From the NCBI GenBank assembly GCA_902782595.1, contig CACZNW010000058.1, positions 1 through 10,838 of the forward strand: DNA of 10,838 bases, written 5' to 3'. The stretch comes from an uncultured Methanobrevibacter sp. (GTDB lineage Archaea; Methanobacteriota; Methanobacteria; Methanobacteriales; Methanobacteriaceae). Position 1 is the first letter of the stretch; every line of letters starts with the position of its first letter. The notes below the pieces were generated by a model. That model saw nothing but the letters and a program-made list of their open reading frames with translations. It was not told the origin of the DNA and did not search any database. This document shows, piece by piece, positions 1 to 6,454 of the stretch. Made by a program: the position numbers and the translations under genes.

Positions 1-2
1 AT

Positions 3-119
3 AAGGCAACTAAAAAGCTATATAAATCAGAAAATGGAATATTAAAAAGATTTGACTTGAAATTAAATGAATGGAATGATAAAAATATAGGAATTTCTAA
101 AAATCCCAGAAGTTTTTGA
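3..119 (+). CDS. C-terminal end of an unidentified protein (5' end outside window)
   Basis: One frame stays open from the window edge to a TGA at 117-119 and encodes 38 residues rich in Lys, Asn and Asp, ending in NPRSF. The beginning lies outside the window. The peptide has no motif I recognise, so no function is offered. It ends 47 nt before the adhesin-like gene, so the two could be cotranscribed, but there is no overlap or ribosome binding site linking them. An open stretch this short could be chance in AT-rich DNA, hence the modest confidence. Confidence 0.4.
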   Translation, partial: KATKKLYKSENGILKRFDLKLNEWNDKNIGISKNPRSF

Positions 120-166
120 AAGAACAGTAAAGTATTTTAGTCATTTCGTGCAATATATATTATTTA

Positions 167-3091
167 ATGTATATTAGAAAAGGATTACTTTTTATAGTGC
201 TGATTATCTTTTTGTGCTTTGGCTGTGTAAGTGCGCATGACACAAACCAGACTGACGCATACAGTGCGGATAACATCACAGACACTGAAATACTTGAAGA
301 TACTCCTGTTTATGAGGAATACAATATCTCATCAGATATTAATTTGACAATTAATAATCAGGAGTCCATTAAAATAGATGTGGACAAATATGAATCAGAT
401 AATGATACATCCAACGTCCATAACCTGTCTGGCATAACAGTTTATATAGATAATAAAGCGGTATTTGACAGGTCATTCAACTCCAACAGCCATTATAAAT
501 TCAGCATTCCGGTTGATGAAATGGATCTTGCAGCAGGAAAACACAATATCTGCCTGGAGTTGAAAATCAGGGACACATTTAAAAAAAGCACTCCCAAGAT
601 AACCCTGAAAAACAATATGTTATACATTAGTTTCAGCGAATCTGCAATACTCGACCAGAAAAAGAATTATATCTACCGTTACAATTCAACTTTCACGGTG
701 ATAGAAAAACCCGAACCGATAATCACCATAATAAATGTTACCGGAGAGGAAATTATAATCAGCTACTCCGATAACATACCTTTCATTGTAAACGGATCAG
801 ATTCTGGTGAGATAAACTTTTTTATCAACAATAAAATATTTGACACCTATTCCTATGATAAAACACCCTTTGATTGTGAAATCTCCACATTGAACAATAC
901 ATACTCATCATATGACATAAAATATTTGGATATTGGAAAATATAACGTTACATTTGAATTTATTATTCAAAATTCAAGTGTCAGCTATCTTCCGGCATTT
1001 AAAAAAATCAATTCAAGTTATGTTTTTGAATTTAAAAAAGCCGAGACAACAGTTCATCCTCAGGATTATGTCTACAGATTCAATGTAGTTTTAAATATCA
1101 TAGATAATATTGATGAAACAATAAAAATCAATAGTGATGTTAATTCAATAAACATAACCTATAAGGATTCTATTGCGATTTTCAGTTCTGAATTTGCAAA
1201 ATTAAAAATCTATGTTGATGATGAGCTCATATTTGATGACTATGCCTTGAGTTTTAACTATATTGAAAGTTACTTGCAGCAGGACTACATACCTGTCGGC
1301 AGCCACAATATCAGATTCGAATTCAAACATGAGAATACACATACAAAATATGATGTAGAATTAGTTGATTTTCAATCTACTCTGTATTTTGATTTCACTG
1401 AAGCCGAAGAGACAGATTATCTGCATGATTATACCTATGTGGCTGATTTAACATTAAATGTTATGGAAAAACCTGATTATATTGAAATACCAATTAAAGA
1501 CATATCCGAAGAATTGTCAAATGTTACAATTAACCGTACAGATGCAATAAAGGTTTTCTTTGAAAATCCGGAAGGAGCATTAATGAAAGTATTTGTTGAC
1601 AATAAGGAAATTTACCGCACAACACTTTACGAATACGACTGGGATGAATCCATTGACACTTTCATTTCAAGCAGAACAGTTAATCTTAAAAATCCGGTAG
1701 ATATTCCGGCAGGCAGACATGATTTAAGATTTGAATTTTATTTCATGAATGACTACAGATATATGGTTTCAGAGGTAAATGTTGTCAATTCCACCCCTAC
1801 TTTCGGATTTTACCAAGCATCATCTTTACTATCCCCGGTAAACTACATGTTAACCTACAATACAACACTAAATGTAGTTGAAATAAATAAGACAATAGAT
1901 ATCCTTAAAGTTAAAAATGAAACATATAATATAGGTTCAAGCGTTTTACTTAATTTTTCAAATGGAGGGGGTGAAATAGGAGTCATACTTTCAAATGAAA
2001 ATGGAGTGGTCTATAAATATGATGAAGTTGTTTCTTTAGAGGATAACAGCACTGCAGAATTAGTACTGATGCTCGTTGACGGTAAAGGAGGATATAACTT
2101 TATTAACGCCGGATTATATAATCTTACAATTATAAATTTTAATGACGGAACCTATGACACCGCTCTGGTAAGAATTTTCAAATCAGACATGATAGTTGAA
2201 GAAATGGAAGGTTATGAAAAATTCAAAGCAATTTTCACAGTCTATATAACTGAAATGCCTGAAAATGCAGAATATAAAATAACTCTGGACGGAAAAACAA
2301 AAAAGATTAAAGGATATGAAGACAGTGGTGTGGACATAGTATTTGACAACCTGCTTCCGGGTGATTATACAGTCCGTTTTCACAGTCCAGGTGACATCAA
2401 CTATAATCCGATAGACTACACTAAAAAAATCACAATTGAAAAAGTAGAATCCAGTCTTTATGCAACCGATGAAATTAATGACAACAGCATTGTATTTAAA
2501 ATACATCCGGGAATTGGAGGCACAAAGAATAATTTAACCATAAAATTCGGTGACGTTATCAAAAAAATTCCAATAATGCAGGGCACTGATTATATGACAC
2601 TGACTTTTGATAACTTAAATCCGGGAAAATATGAAGCAGTAATTGAAATTGCTGAAAATGAGAAATACCTGTCATCAAAACTGTTTATTCCATTTGAAAT
2701 CACATATGTACCTCCCGCTCCTCCAAAGGAGGATACAAGTGAAAACTCAACTTCACAAACAACACAAAATGCAACAGCACCAATCTCTACATTTAACAAA
2801 AACAGCAACTCAACATCCCCACTCAATACAGGAGGCAATTCAAAATCAGCTGCTCCAAACAACCATCAGGGCACAATCAAAAAATCAGAAGTAAGTGATT
2901 ACAAGGAATATATGGGTAATGCCGGTCAGGACACTGTTGAAAACTCTTTGGAAAGTAGTGCTAAAAGTTATGAAATCTCAAAATCACCATCAAAAACAGT
3001 TAATAATAATTCATATGTCCTTTTAATTTTAGCCATTTTAATACTGGCTTTAATTCTCATTAGACCTGACAGGAGACATGATGAATATTAA
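167..3091 (+). CDS. Adhesin-like secreted protein with Ig-like repeats and a C-terminal membrane anchor
   Basis: A 974-residue predicted cell-surface protein. Residues 1-23 form a signal peptide (MYIRKG then a hydrophobic core ending near VSA). Four related units of about 120-140 residues follow (roughly 55-180, 181-315, 316-436, 437-573). Each carries a (D/P)-x-G-(K/R/S)-(Y/H)-(N/D) turn followed by a strand such as NIRFEF or DLRFEF, a Y-x-F-x-F/A segment, and an N-V-V-E/MEKP-like end. Two or three shorter Ig/CARDB-like beta domains follow (574-850; LLPGDYTVRF near 729-738 and LNPGKYEAVI near 817-826). A Pro/Ser/Thr/Asn-rich stalk (about 848-945) leads to a membrane span (950-965) and a charged tail RPDRRHDEY. 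Many N-x-S/T sequons suggest glycosylation. Methanobrevibacter genomes carry many such adhesin-like proteins, usually linked to attachment to partner cells or host surfaces; the ligand here is unknown. Met1 is needed to give the signal peptide its RK n-region. No Shine-Dalgarno is visible. The gene converges on the oxidoreductase gene. Confidence 0.85.
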   Translation: MYIRKGLLFIVLIIFLCFGCVSAHDTNQTDAYSADNITDTEILEDTPVYEEYNISSDINLTINNQESIKIDVDKYESDNDTSNVHNLSGITVYIDNKAVFDRSFNSNSHYKFSIPVDEMDLAAGKHNICLELKIRDTFKKSTPKITLKNNMLYISFSESAILDQKKNYIYRYNSTFTVIEKPEPIITIINVTGEEIIISYSDNIPFIVNGSDSGEINFFINNKIFDTYSYDKTPFDCEISTLNNTYSSYDIKYLDIGKYNVTFEFIIQNSSVSYLPAFKKINSSYVFEFKKAETTVHPQDYVYRFNVVLNIIDNIDETIKINSDVNSINITYKDSIAIFSSEFAKLKIYVDDELIFDDYALSFNYIESYLQQDYIPVGSHNIRFEFKHENTHTKYDVELVDFQSTLYFDFTEAEETDYLHDYTYVADLTLNVMEKPDYIEIPIKDISEELSNVTINRTDAIKVFFENPEGALMKVFVDNKEIYRTTLYEYDWDESIDTFISSRTVNLKNPVDIPAGRHDLRFEFYFMNDYRYMVSEVNVVNSTPTFGFYQASSLLSPVNYMLTYNTTLNVVEINKTIDILKVKNETYNIGSSVLLNFSNGGGEIGVILSNENGVVYKYDEVVSLEDNSTAELVLMLVDGKGGYNFINAGLYNLTIINFNDGTYDTALVRIFKSDMIVEEMEGYEKFKAIFTVYITEMPENAEYKITLDGKTKKIKGYEDSGVDIVFDNLLPGDYTVRFHSPGDINYNPIDYTKKITIEKVESSLYATDEINDNSIVFKIHPGIGGTKNNLTIKFGDVIKKIPIMQGTDYMTLTFDNLNPGKYEAVIEIAENEKYLSSKLFIPFEITYVPPAPPKEDTSENSTSQTTQNATAPISTFNKNSNSTSPLNTGGNSKSAAPNNHQGTIKKSEVSDYKEYMGNAGQDTVENSLESSAKSYEISKSPSKTVNNNSYVLLILAILILALILIRPDRRHDEY

Positions 3092-3158
3092 AAATGAATC
3101 GTAAGATAATTTGTTCAGTAATTCAGTCGGGCATCCCGTTTAATAAAGCATGTGCTTG

Positions 3159-3166
3159 TTTTTTTT
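3159..3166 (+). terminator. T8 tract downstream of the adhesin-like gene
   Basis: Eight consecutive T residues lie 68 nt beyond the adhesin-like stop codon. Archaeal termination commonly uses T-runs without a hairpin, so this is a reasonable end for the plus-strand transcript. The run also overlaps the 3' end of the convergent oxidoreductase gene, exactly next to its TGA. No other comparable T-run is present between the two genes. Confidence 0.35.
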
Positions 3167-4140
3167 CAGTAACAGTTGTTGCATGTCCGACATCCACTGA
3201 CGCCGTTTCCTTCCATATGCCAGTCAACAAGAAAACTCGGATCATGTACAAACGGTCTCTGCATGGAAATAAAATCAATGCTGGAGCTATTCAAAAGACG
3301 GTTGATTTGACTCTGACTGTTTGAACCGCCGCCTAAAATCACAGGAATATCAACACTGCCAATGATTTTTTCTGCCGCATCAACTAAAGGATTGGTCTCT
3401 TTGTTTTCAAGTGTGAAAAACTGGGGTGATCGTGGACGGGTAATCTGAAGTGAATCAACGCCATGCTTTTCAAGAAGTTTACATATCTCAATTGTCTCAT
3501 CAAGTGTCATACCATTGGTGGTGCCGTCAAACGCATTTAAACGGCAATTGATATGAAGGCCGGTTGTGTTTTTAATAACTTTAATCATCTCCAGAACAAT
3601 CCTTAAACGGTTCAGAGTATTGCCGCCGTAGCGGTCATCACGTGTGTTGAAGTTAGGATTGATGAATCTTGACAGGAAATAGTAGTTACCAAGACCCAAC
3701 TGGATTCCGTCAAATCCTCCATAATTGAATTTCTGGGATGCGATTATCATGTCGGTCTGGATTTTACGGATATCCTCAACGGTAACGTCTTCTATTTTAA
3801 TGTTCTGCTCGGTTCTTTTGTTAAACTGTACAAAACCTAGCTGAGCAAAAATCGGAACATCATAAACGTGAACCAGATCGGTTAAATCACGGGCTTCACG
3901 AACAAAACGGCTGTAATGTGTAGTATTGGAGTATTTTGAAAAAACATCCCTCGGATAAAGTGAATACAGCTCACTTATAATTAATCCGGCACCGCTTGCA
4001 GCAATGTTTTCATAGCGGTTATATATTTCAGGTGTTAAGTTTCCGCTTTTTTCTCTTTGAGACTCCCAAAGGCCGGTTCTCACAATTCTGCTGTTGAGTT
4101 TCAAATCCCCGAATTCACAATAATCGAACAAATCTTTCAT
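3166..4140 (-). CDS. Old Yellow Enzyme-family NADH:flavin oxidoreductase, C-terminus cut by an in-frame TGA
   Basis: A 324-residue TIM-barrel FMN oxidoreductase. Family landmarks are the N-terminal substrate-side segment (RTGLWESQREKSGNLTP, 21-37), SGAGLIISE (49-57), GFDGIQLGLGNYYFLSRF (142-159), the RYGG signature (170-173), LGGG (269-272) and a phosphate-binding-side segment ISMQRPFVHDP (291-301). The reaction would be NAD(P)H-dependent reduction of an activated double bond or similar substrate; the substrate is unknown. Two oddities: the His pair that normally binds the substrate carbonyl (H-x-x-H/N) reads G149/N152, and QLxHxGR is replaced by QLGFVQF. The ORF ends at SGCRTCNNCY-TGA, but the same frame continues for 16 sense codons to a second TGA at 3115-3117, adding KKTSTCFIKR and more. 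That supplies the fourth Cys of a C-x2-C-x2-C-x7-C motif. The annotated end is therefore probably a nonsense change, perhaps from TGG. The gene is divergent from mntP. Confidence 0.85.
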   Translation of the reverse strand: MKDLFDYCEFGDLKLNSRIVRTGLWESQREKSGNLTPEIYNRYENIAASGAGLIISELYSLYPRDVFSKYSNTTHYSRFVREARDLTDLVHVYDVPIFAQLGFVQFNKRTEQNIKIEDVTVEDIRKIQTDMIIASQKFNYGGFDGIQLGLGNYYFLSRFINPNFNTRDDRYGGNTLNRLRIVLEMIKVIKNTTGLHINCRLNAFDGTTNGMTLDETIEICKLLEKHGVDSLQITRPRSPQFFTLENKETNPLVDAAEKIIGSVDIPVILGGGSNSQSQINRLLNSSSIDFISMQRPFVHDPSFLVDWHMEGNGVSGCRTCNNCY

Positions 4141-4163
4141 AGTTTAATATATTGTCCGGATGA

Positions 4164-4169
4164 ATATAA
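4164..4169 (-). promoter_or_regulatory. Possible TATA box of the oxidoreductase gene
   Basis: On the minus strand AGTTATATTC lies about 25 bp upstream of the ATG at 4140. This is the usual distance between an archaeal TATA box and the transcription start, so the message would be leaderless or nearly so. No ribosome binding site is visible, which agrees with that reading. Chance matches are common in AT-rich DNA. Confidence 0.35.
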
Positions 4170-4299
4170 CTGTTTTGTTTTTTTGTTTTGGGGAAAAAAT
4201 TGAATAAATCATTATTTTTAAATTTTATAGTCCGGATTTTACCGGCGCCAAATATAATCAGATTTCATTTATTCGCTGAATAATCAATTGTAAATTATC

Positions 4300-4372
4300 G
4301 ATTGTCTGAGTTTGTAAAATTGATTTCAGTTTAAAAAATTGTTCCCATTTATAACTGCTTGATTTAAATATA
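4300..4372 (+). repeat. 73-bp dispersed repeat, copy A
   Basis: This segment matches 5210-5282 in the same orientation without gaps, with about 62 of 73 positions identical by eye. The best-conserved part is GAGTTTGTAAAATTG followed by TTTCAGTTTAAAAAATTG, and an ATTTATAACTGC block near the 3' end could serve as a TATA box. It lies in the 386-bp gap between the divergent oxidoreductase and mntP genes. It may be a duplicated promoter region or a fragment of a small mobile repeat. Confidence 0.7.
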
Positions 4373-4394
4373 AGGTACGCACATAATTTAATTA

Positions 4395-4420
4395 GGGAAA
4401 TGACATCACTGTCATTTCCC
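4395..4420 (+). promoter_or_regulatory. Perfect hairpin or palindrome 1 upstream of mntP
   Basis: GGGAAATGACA and TGTCATTTCCC form a perfect 11-bp stem with a TCAC loop. No T-tract follows, so it is not a terminator. It is either an RNA leader hairpin, if transcription starts in repeat copy A, or a DNA operator for a metal-responsive regulator, if the TATA box at 4488 is used. Its GGGAA/TTCCC arms recur in the second hairpin 17 bp downstream. Confidence 0.6.
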
Positions 4421-4436
4421 ACGACCGACTACGCGA

Positions 4437-4468
4437 AGATTAGATGGGAATCGCTTCCCATTTAATCT
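4437..4468 (+). promoter_or_regulatory. Hairpin or palindrome 2 upstream of mntP
   Basis: AGATTAGATGGGAA pairs with TTCCCATTTAATCT over 14 positions with a single G·T wobble, closing a four-base TCGC loop. It ends about 20 bp before a TATA-like box and 58 bp before mntP. Together with palindrome 1 it is the only strongly structured part of this intergenic region. I do not recognise the yybP-ykoY manganese riboswitch consensus in it. Confidence 0.6.
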
Positions 4469-4487
4469 CCTCCCAAAATCACCAATC

Positions 4488-4496
4488 TATAAATTT
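4488..4496 (+). promoter_or_regulatory. Possible TATA box of mntP
   Basis: CTATAAATTTAAAT lies 31-39 bp upstream of the mntP ATG. Transcription would start roughly ten bases before the ATG, which fits the lack of a Shine-Dalgarno there. If this is the real promoter, the two palindromes just upstream act as DNA sites rather than as leader RNA. Confidence 0.4.
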
Positions 4497-4526
4497 AAAT
4501 AAAATTGTTTACATACTAGTTAAATA

Positions 4527-5081
4527 ATGGCTTTCAATTTAATTTCAACATTTCTTGTTGCAGTTGCGCTTGCAATGGATGCATTCAGCGTATCCATGAC
4601 AAAGGGTTTCACACAAAAACAGATTACCAAACCTCAGATATTATATTACGGACTGTTTTTCGGAGGTTTTCAGGCATTGATGCCGGTACTCGGATACTTC
4701 TGCGGTAACGTTATTTCAACCATTGTGGAGGCACTGGCGCCGATAATCGGTTTCATATTGCTTCTGGCAATCGGACTCAACATGATTCGTGAAAGTCTCA
4801 CGGGGGACGATGAGGAAATTGCAGACTATTTTTCATTTAAAGAGGTAACCCTTCTGGCAATAGCAACAAGTATTGATGCATTTGCCGTTGGAATAACAAT
4901 TGCTCTTTTAAAGGATCCTCTCCTGATATCATCGGCAATAATCGGAATTGTAGCATTCATATTTAGCATAATAGGAATATTTATAGGTAAAAAACTCGGC
5001 AATTATGTCGGCGACAAATTCCAGATTCTTGGAGGAGTCATCCTCATAATAATAGGCATAAAAATACTTTTGGGATTTTAA
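4527..5081 (+). CDS. mntP: Manganese efflux pump MntP
   Basis: A 184-residue polytopic membrane protein of the MntP (UPF0059/DUF204) family, which exports Mn2+ to prevent manganese toxicity. Six membrane spans are visible (about 4-24, 38-58, 64-86, 105-126, 134-154, 164-183). The two halves show the internal duplication typical of the family: ALAMDAFSVS at 14-23 with Asp18, and ATSIDAFAVG at 113-122 with Asp117. These acidic residues within membrane helices are characteristic of MntP. An acidic loop, GDDEEIADYF (93-102), joins the halves. The length is normal for the family. The ATG lies right after a TATA-like box with no ribosome binding site. Two hairpins upstream suggest metal-dependent control, by a DtxR/MntR-type repressor or by an RNA switch; this is inference. 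The gene stands alone, flanked by two copies of a 73-bp repeat, and is followed by a weak T5 tract near 5095. Confidence 0.93.
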   Translation: MAFNLISTFLVAVALAMDAFSVSMTKGFTQKQITKPQILYYGLFFGGFQALMPVLGYFCGNVISTIVEALAPIIGFILLLAIGLNMIRESLTGDDEEIADYFSFKEVTLLAIATSIDAFAVGITIALLKDPLLISSAIIGIVAFIFSIIGIFIGKKLGNYVGDKFQILGGVILIIIGIKILLGF

Positions 5082-5209
5082 GCAATAAGACTCCTTTTTA
5101 AAATCCGATACTTAATTTCCTGTTGAAGTTAATTTACATTGCCAAATTCTATTAATATTAAAAACCATTTAAAATTACTTATTTTCTTTCTATTTAATTA
5201 TATGATGTG

Positions 5210-5282
5210 GATTGTCCGAGTTTGTAAAATTGCTTTCAGTTTAAAAAATTGCATGGATTTATAACTGCCTATTTTAAATATG
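5210..5282 (+). repeat. 73-bp dispersed repeat, copy B
   Basis: Ungapped match to 4300-4372, about 62 of 73 identical. It lies within the otherwise featureless 304-bp gap after mntP and about 100 bp before the nucleotidyltransferase start. Like copy A it contains ATTTATAACTGC, which could act as a TATA box. Its 3' edge continues into TATGATTTCCAT, which recurs at 6298-6309 on the far side of the nucleotidyltransferase gene. Confidence 0.7.
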
Positions 5283-5385
5283 ATTTCCATCTAATAGATT
5301 ATGTGTAAAATTACAGACGAGTTGTTTTTTAACACAAAAAATAAACTACAATAAATGCAATTTAACCTATTGCGGGGAATAATCG

Positions 5386-6138
5386 ATGATAAAAGAAGAC
5401 ATTTTGGAGATACTGCATAACATTGAAAAAACAGAAAAAATCGAAATAATATATGCATCTGAAGCCGGAAGCAGAGTACTGGGATTTGCAAATGAAAATT
5501 CAGACTACAATATAAGATTCATCTATAAAAAACAGGACCATAAGGATTACTTCTTTAAAAAATATAGGGATGTGATTGAGTGTGAAGGTGACGGTCTTGA
5601 CATGGTGGGATGGGATATAAAAAAAGCGCTGAACCTCCACTATATGGACAGTGTGTATCTGCGTGAATGTATCATTTCAACTCAGGTATACCTCAATAAA
5701 GGCATTGATGACATTTTTTCAAATCTCGGTGGATTTAATCCGGATGTGCTGAAGAACCATTATGCCGATATTGCATTAAGGACCTAGAAGAGATACTCAC
5801 CCCTTGAGTTTAAAAAAGCCAAAACTGAAAAGTATCTCCATGTAATCCGGTCAATACTCTGCTGGAAACTGCTTGACTGCGGCATTTATCCTCCGGTTAA
5901 TCTCAATGATTTGGTCAATCATCAGTTAATCAGTTTGGATGATAATACCCGATGCGCTATCGGGGAGCTGATCGATTATCACTGCATGAGAGGGAATTTG
6001 AGTGAAATGACCATGTTTAAACTGGATAATTTCATTCTCACTTCACTTTCCCGTATGGATAAAGTAAGAACAGATTCAATTAAGGATATGTCATTGTATG
6101 AGCAGCGTTTTAATGAGATACTTATCGGAGGTGATTGA
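5386..6138 (+). pseudogene. RlaP/YcgL-type nucleotidyltransferase interrupted by an in-frame TAG
   Basis: One continuous frame of 250 codons with a single TAG at 5785-5787 (codon 134). Without it the product has the usual length of the PF10127-type DNA polymerase beta-fold nucleotidyltransferases. The N-terminal part has the signature AGSRVLGFANENSDYNIRFIY (27-47). Gly-Ser-Arg at 28-30 is kept and Asp40 is present, but the second acidic residue of the usual SDYD motif is Asn42. GWDIKKAL (75-82) probably holds the third acidic position. The part after the TAG, beginning KRYSPLEFKKAKTEKYLHVI, aligns with the helical second half of the family, so the gene is broken rather than ending there. Members transfer nucleotides to an unknown or RNA substrate. 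The amber codon plus the Asp-to-Asn change suggest an inactive gene. Pyrrolysine decoding is unlikely, as Methanobrevibacter is not known to use it. The 3' end carries the ribosome binding site for the next small ORF. Confidence 0.8.
6127..6134 (+). promoter_or_regulatory. Strong Shine-Dalgarno of the 44-codon ORF
   Basis: GGAGGTGA, a full match to the archaeal anti-Shine-Dalgarno, lies 7 nt before the ATG at 6142. It sits inside the last codons of the nucleotidyltransferase frame, so the two were probably translationally coupled. This site is the main reason for calling the small ORF a gene. Confidence 0.75.
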
Positions 6139-6141
6139 GTC

Positions 6142-6276
6142 ATGCTTGTTAACTTTCAGGAAATCTATGAAATAGCCGTCATGGTATCCGAATTCGGTGA
6201 AACGTTAATAATTAACAACTTTTGGGTTGACGAGTACACTTTTGGAGTATACATTTCAAATGTTTACGATGCATAA
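6142..6276 (+). CDS. Small hypothetical protein, 44 residues, coupled to the nucleotidyltransferase gene
   Basis: It begins MLVNFQEIYEIAVMVSEF and ends YISNVYDA, mostly hydrophobic and acidic, with no transmembrane span long enough to be convincing and no known motif. The start lies 3 nt after the TGA of the nucleotidyltransferase frame and is preceded at ideal spacing by GGAGGTGA, so it very likely is, or was, translated from the same message. It could be a complete small partner protein or the N-terminal stump of a longer protein truncated by the TAA at 6274. I do not recognise the family. Confidence 0.55.
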   Translation: MLVNFQEIYEIAVMVSEFGETLIINNFWVDEYTFGVYISNVYDA

Positions 6277-6454
6277 TTTAACACAACTGTCTTTTAGTAT
6301 GATTTCCATATATATGGCCAGATTGATTAAAACACAATTCTTCCAACACTATATGAATTTTAAATCATGACCCTCTAATAATGATGGATGAAATTCAAAA
6401 ATATAATATGAATTAATGACGATTCAATATATTCCAGCAAAAAAATAGAGAAAA
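6277..6454. other. Gene-free AT-rich spacer
   Basis: No ORF of note on either strand. The only recognisable items are the 12-bp TATGATTTCCAT (6298-6309), shared with the edge of repeat copy B, and AATATATT at 6426-6433, which is placed about 25-30 bp ahead of the hairpin element that follows and could be its TATA box. Confidence 0.5.

Noticed and set aside
151..160. ATATATATTA as the TATA box of the adhesin-like gene
   Set aside because: It is only about 7 bp from the start codon; transcription would begin inside the signal peptide, and no later start is acceptable.
2183..2894. Several 83-107-codon ORFs within the adhesin-like gene on both strands
   Set aside because: They overlap a clearly coding frame, have biased low-complexity translations and lack start signals.
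3166..3168. Selenocysteine codon in the oxidoreductase
   Set aside because: The position falls where an aromatic residue would fit, this archaeal group is not known to use selenocysteine, and no SECIS-like element is evident.
3094..3324. 76-codon plus-strand ORF after the adhesin-like gene
   Set aside because: It lies antisense to the oxidoreductase C-terminus and lacks a ribosome binding site.
4141..4526. yybP-ykoY manganese riboswitch before mntP
   Set aside because: The hairpins are real, but the conserved loop sequences I remember for that riboswitch are not recognisable.
5785..5787. Pyrrolysine codon in the nucleotidyltransferase
   Set aside because: No pyl genes or PYLIS-like context, the gene is not a methylamine methyltransferase, and the catalytic Asp change suggests decay.
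6362..6372. Another TCATGA that might be a dif-like spacer
   Set aside because: The right flank (CCCTCT) does not fit the arm consensus.
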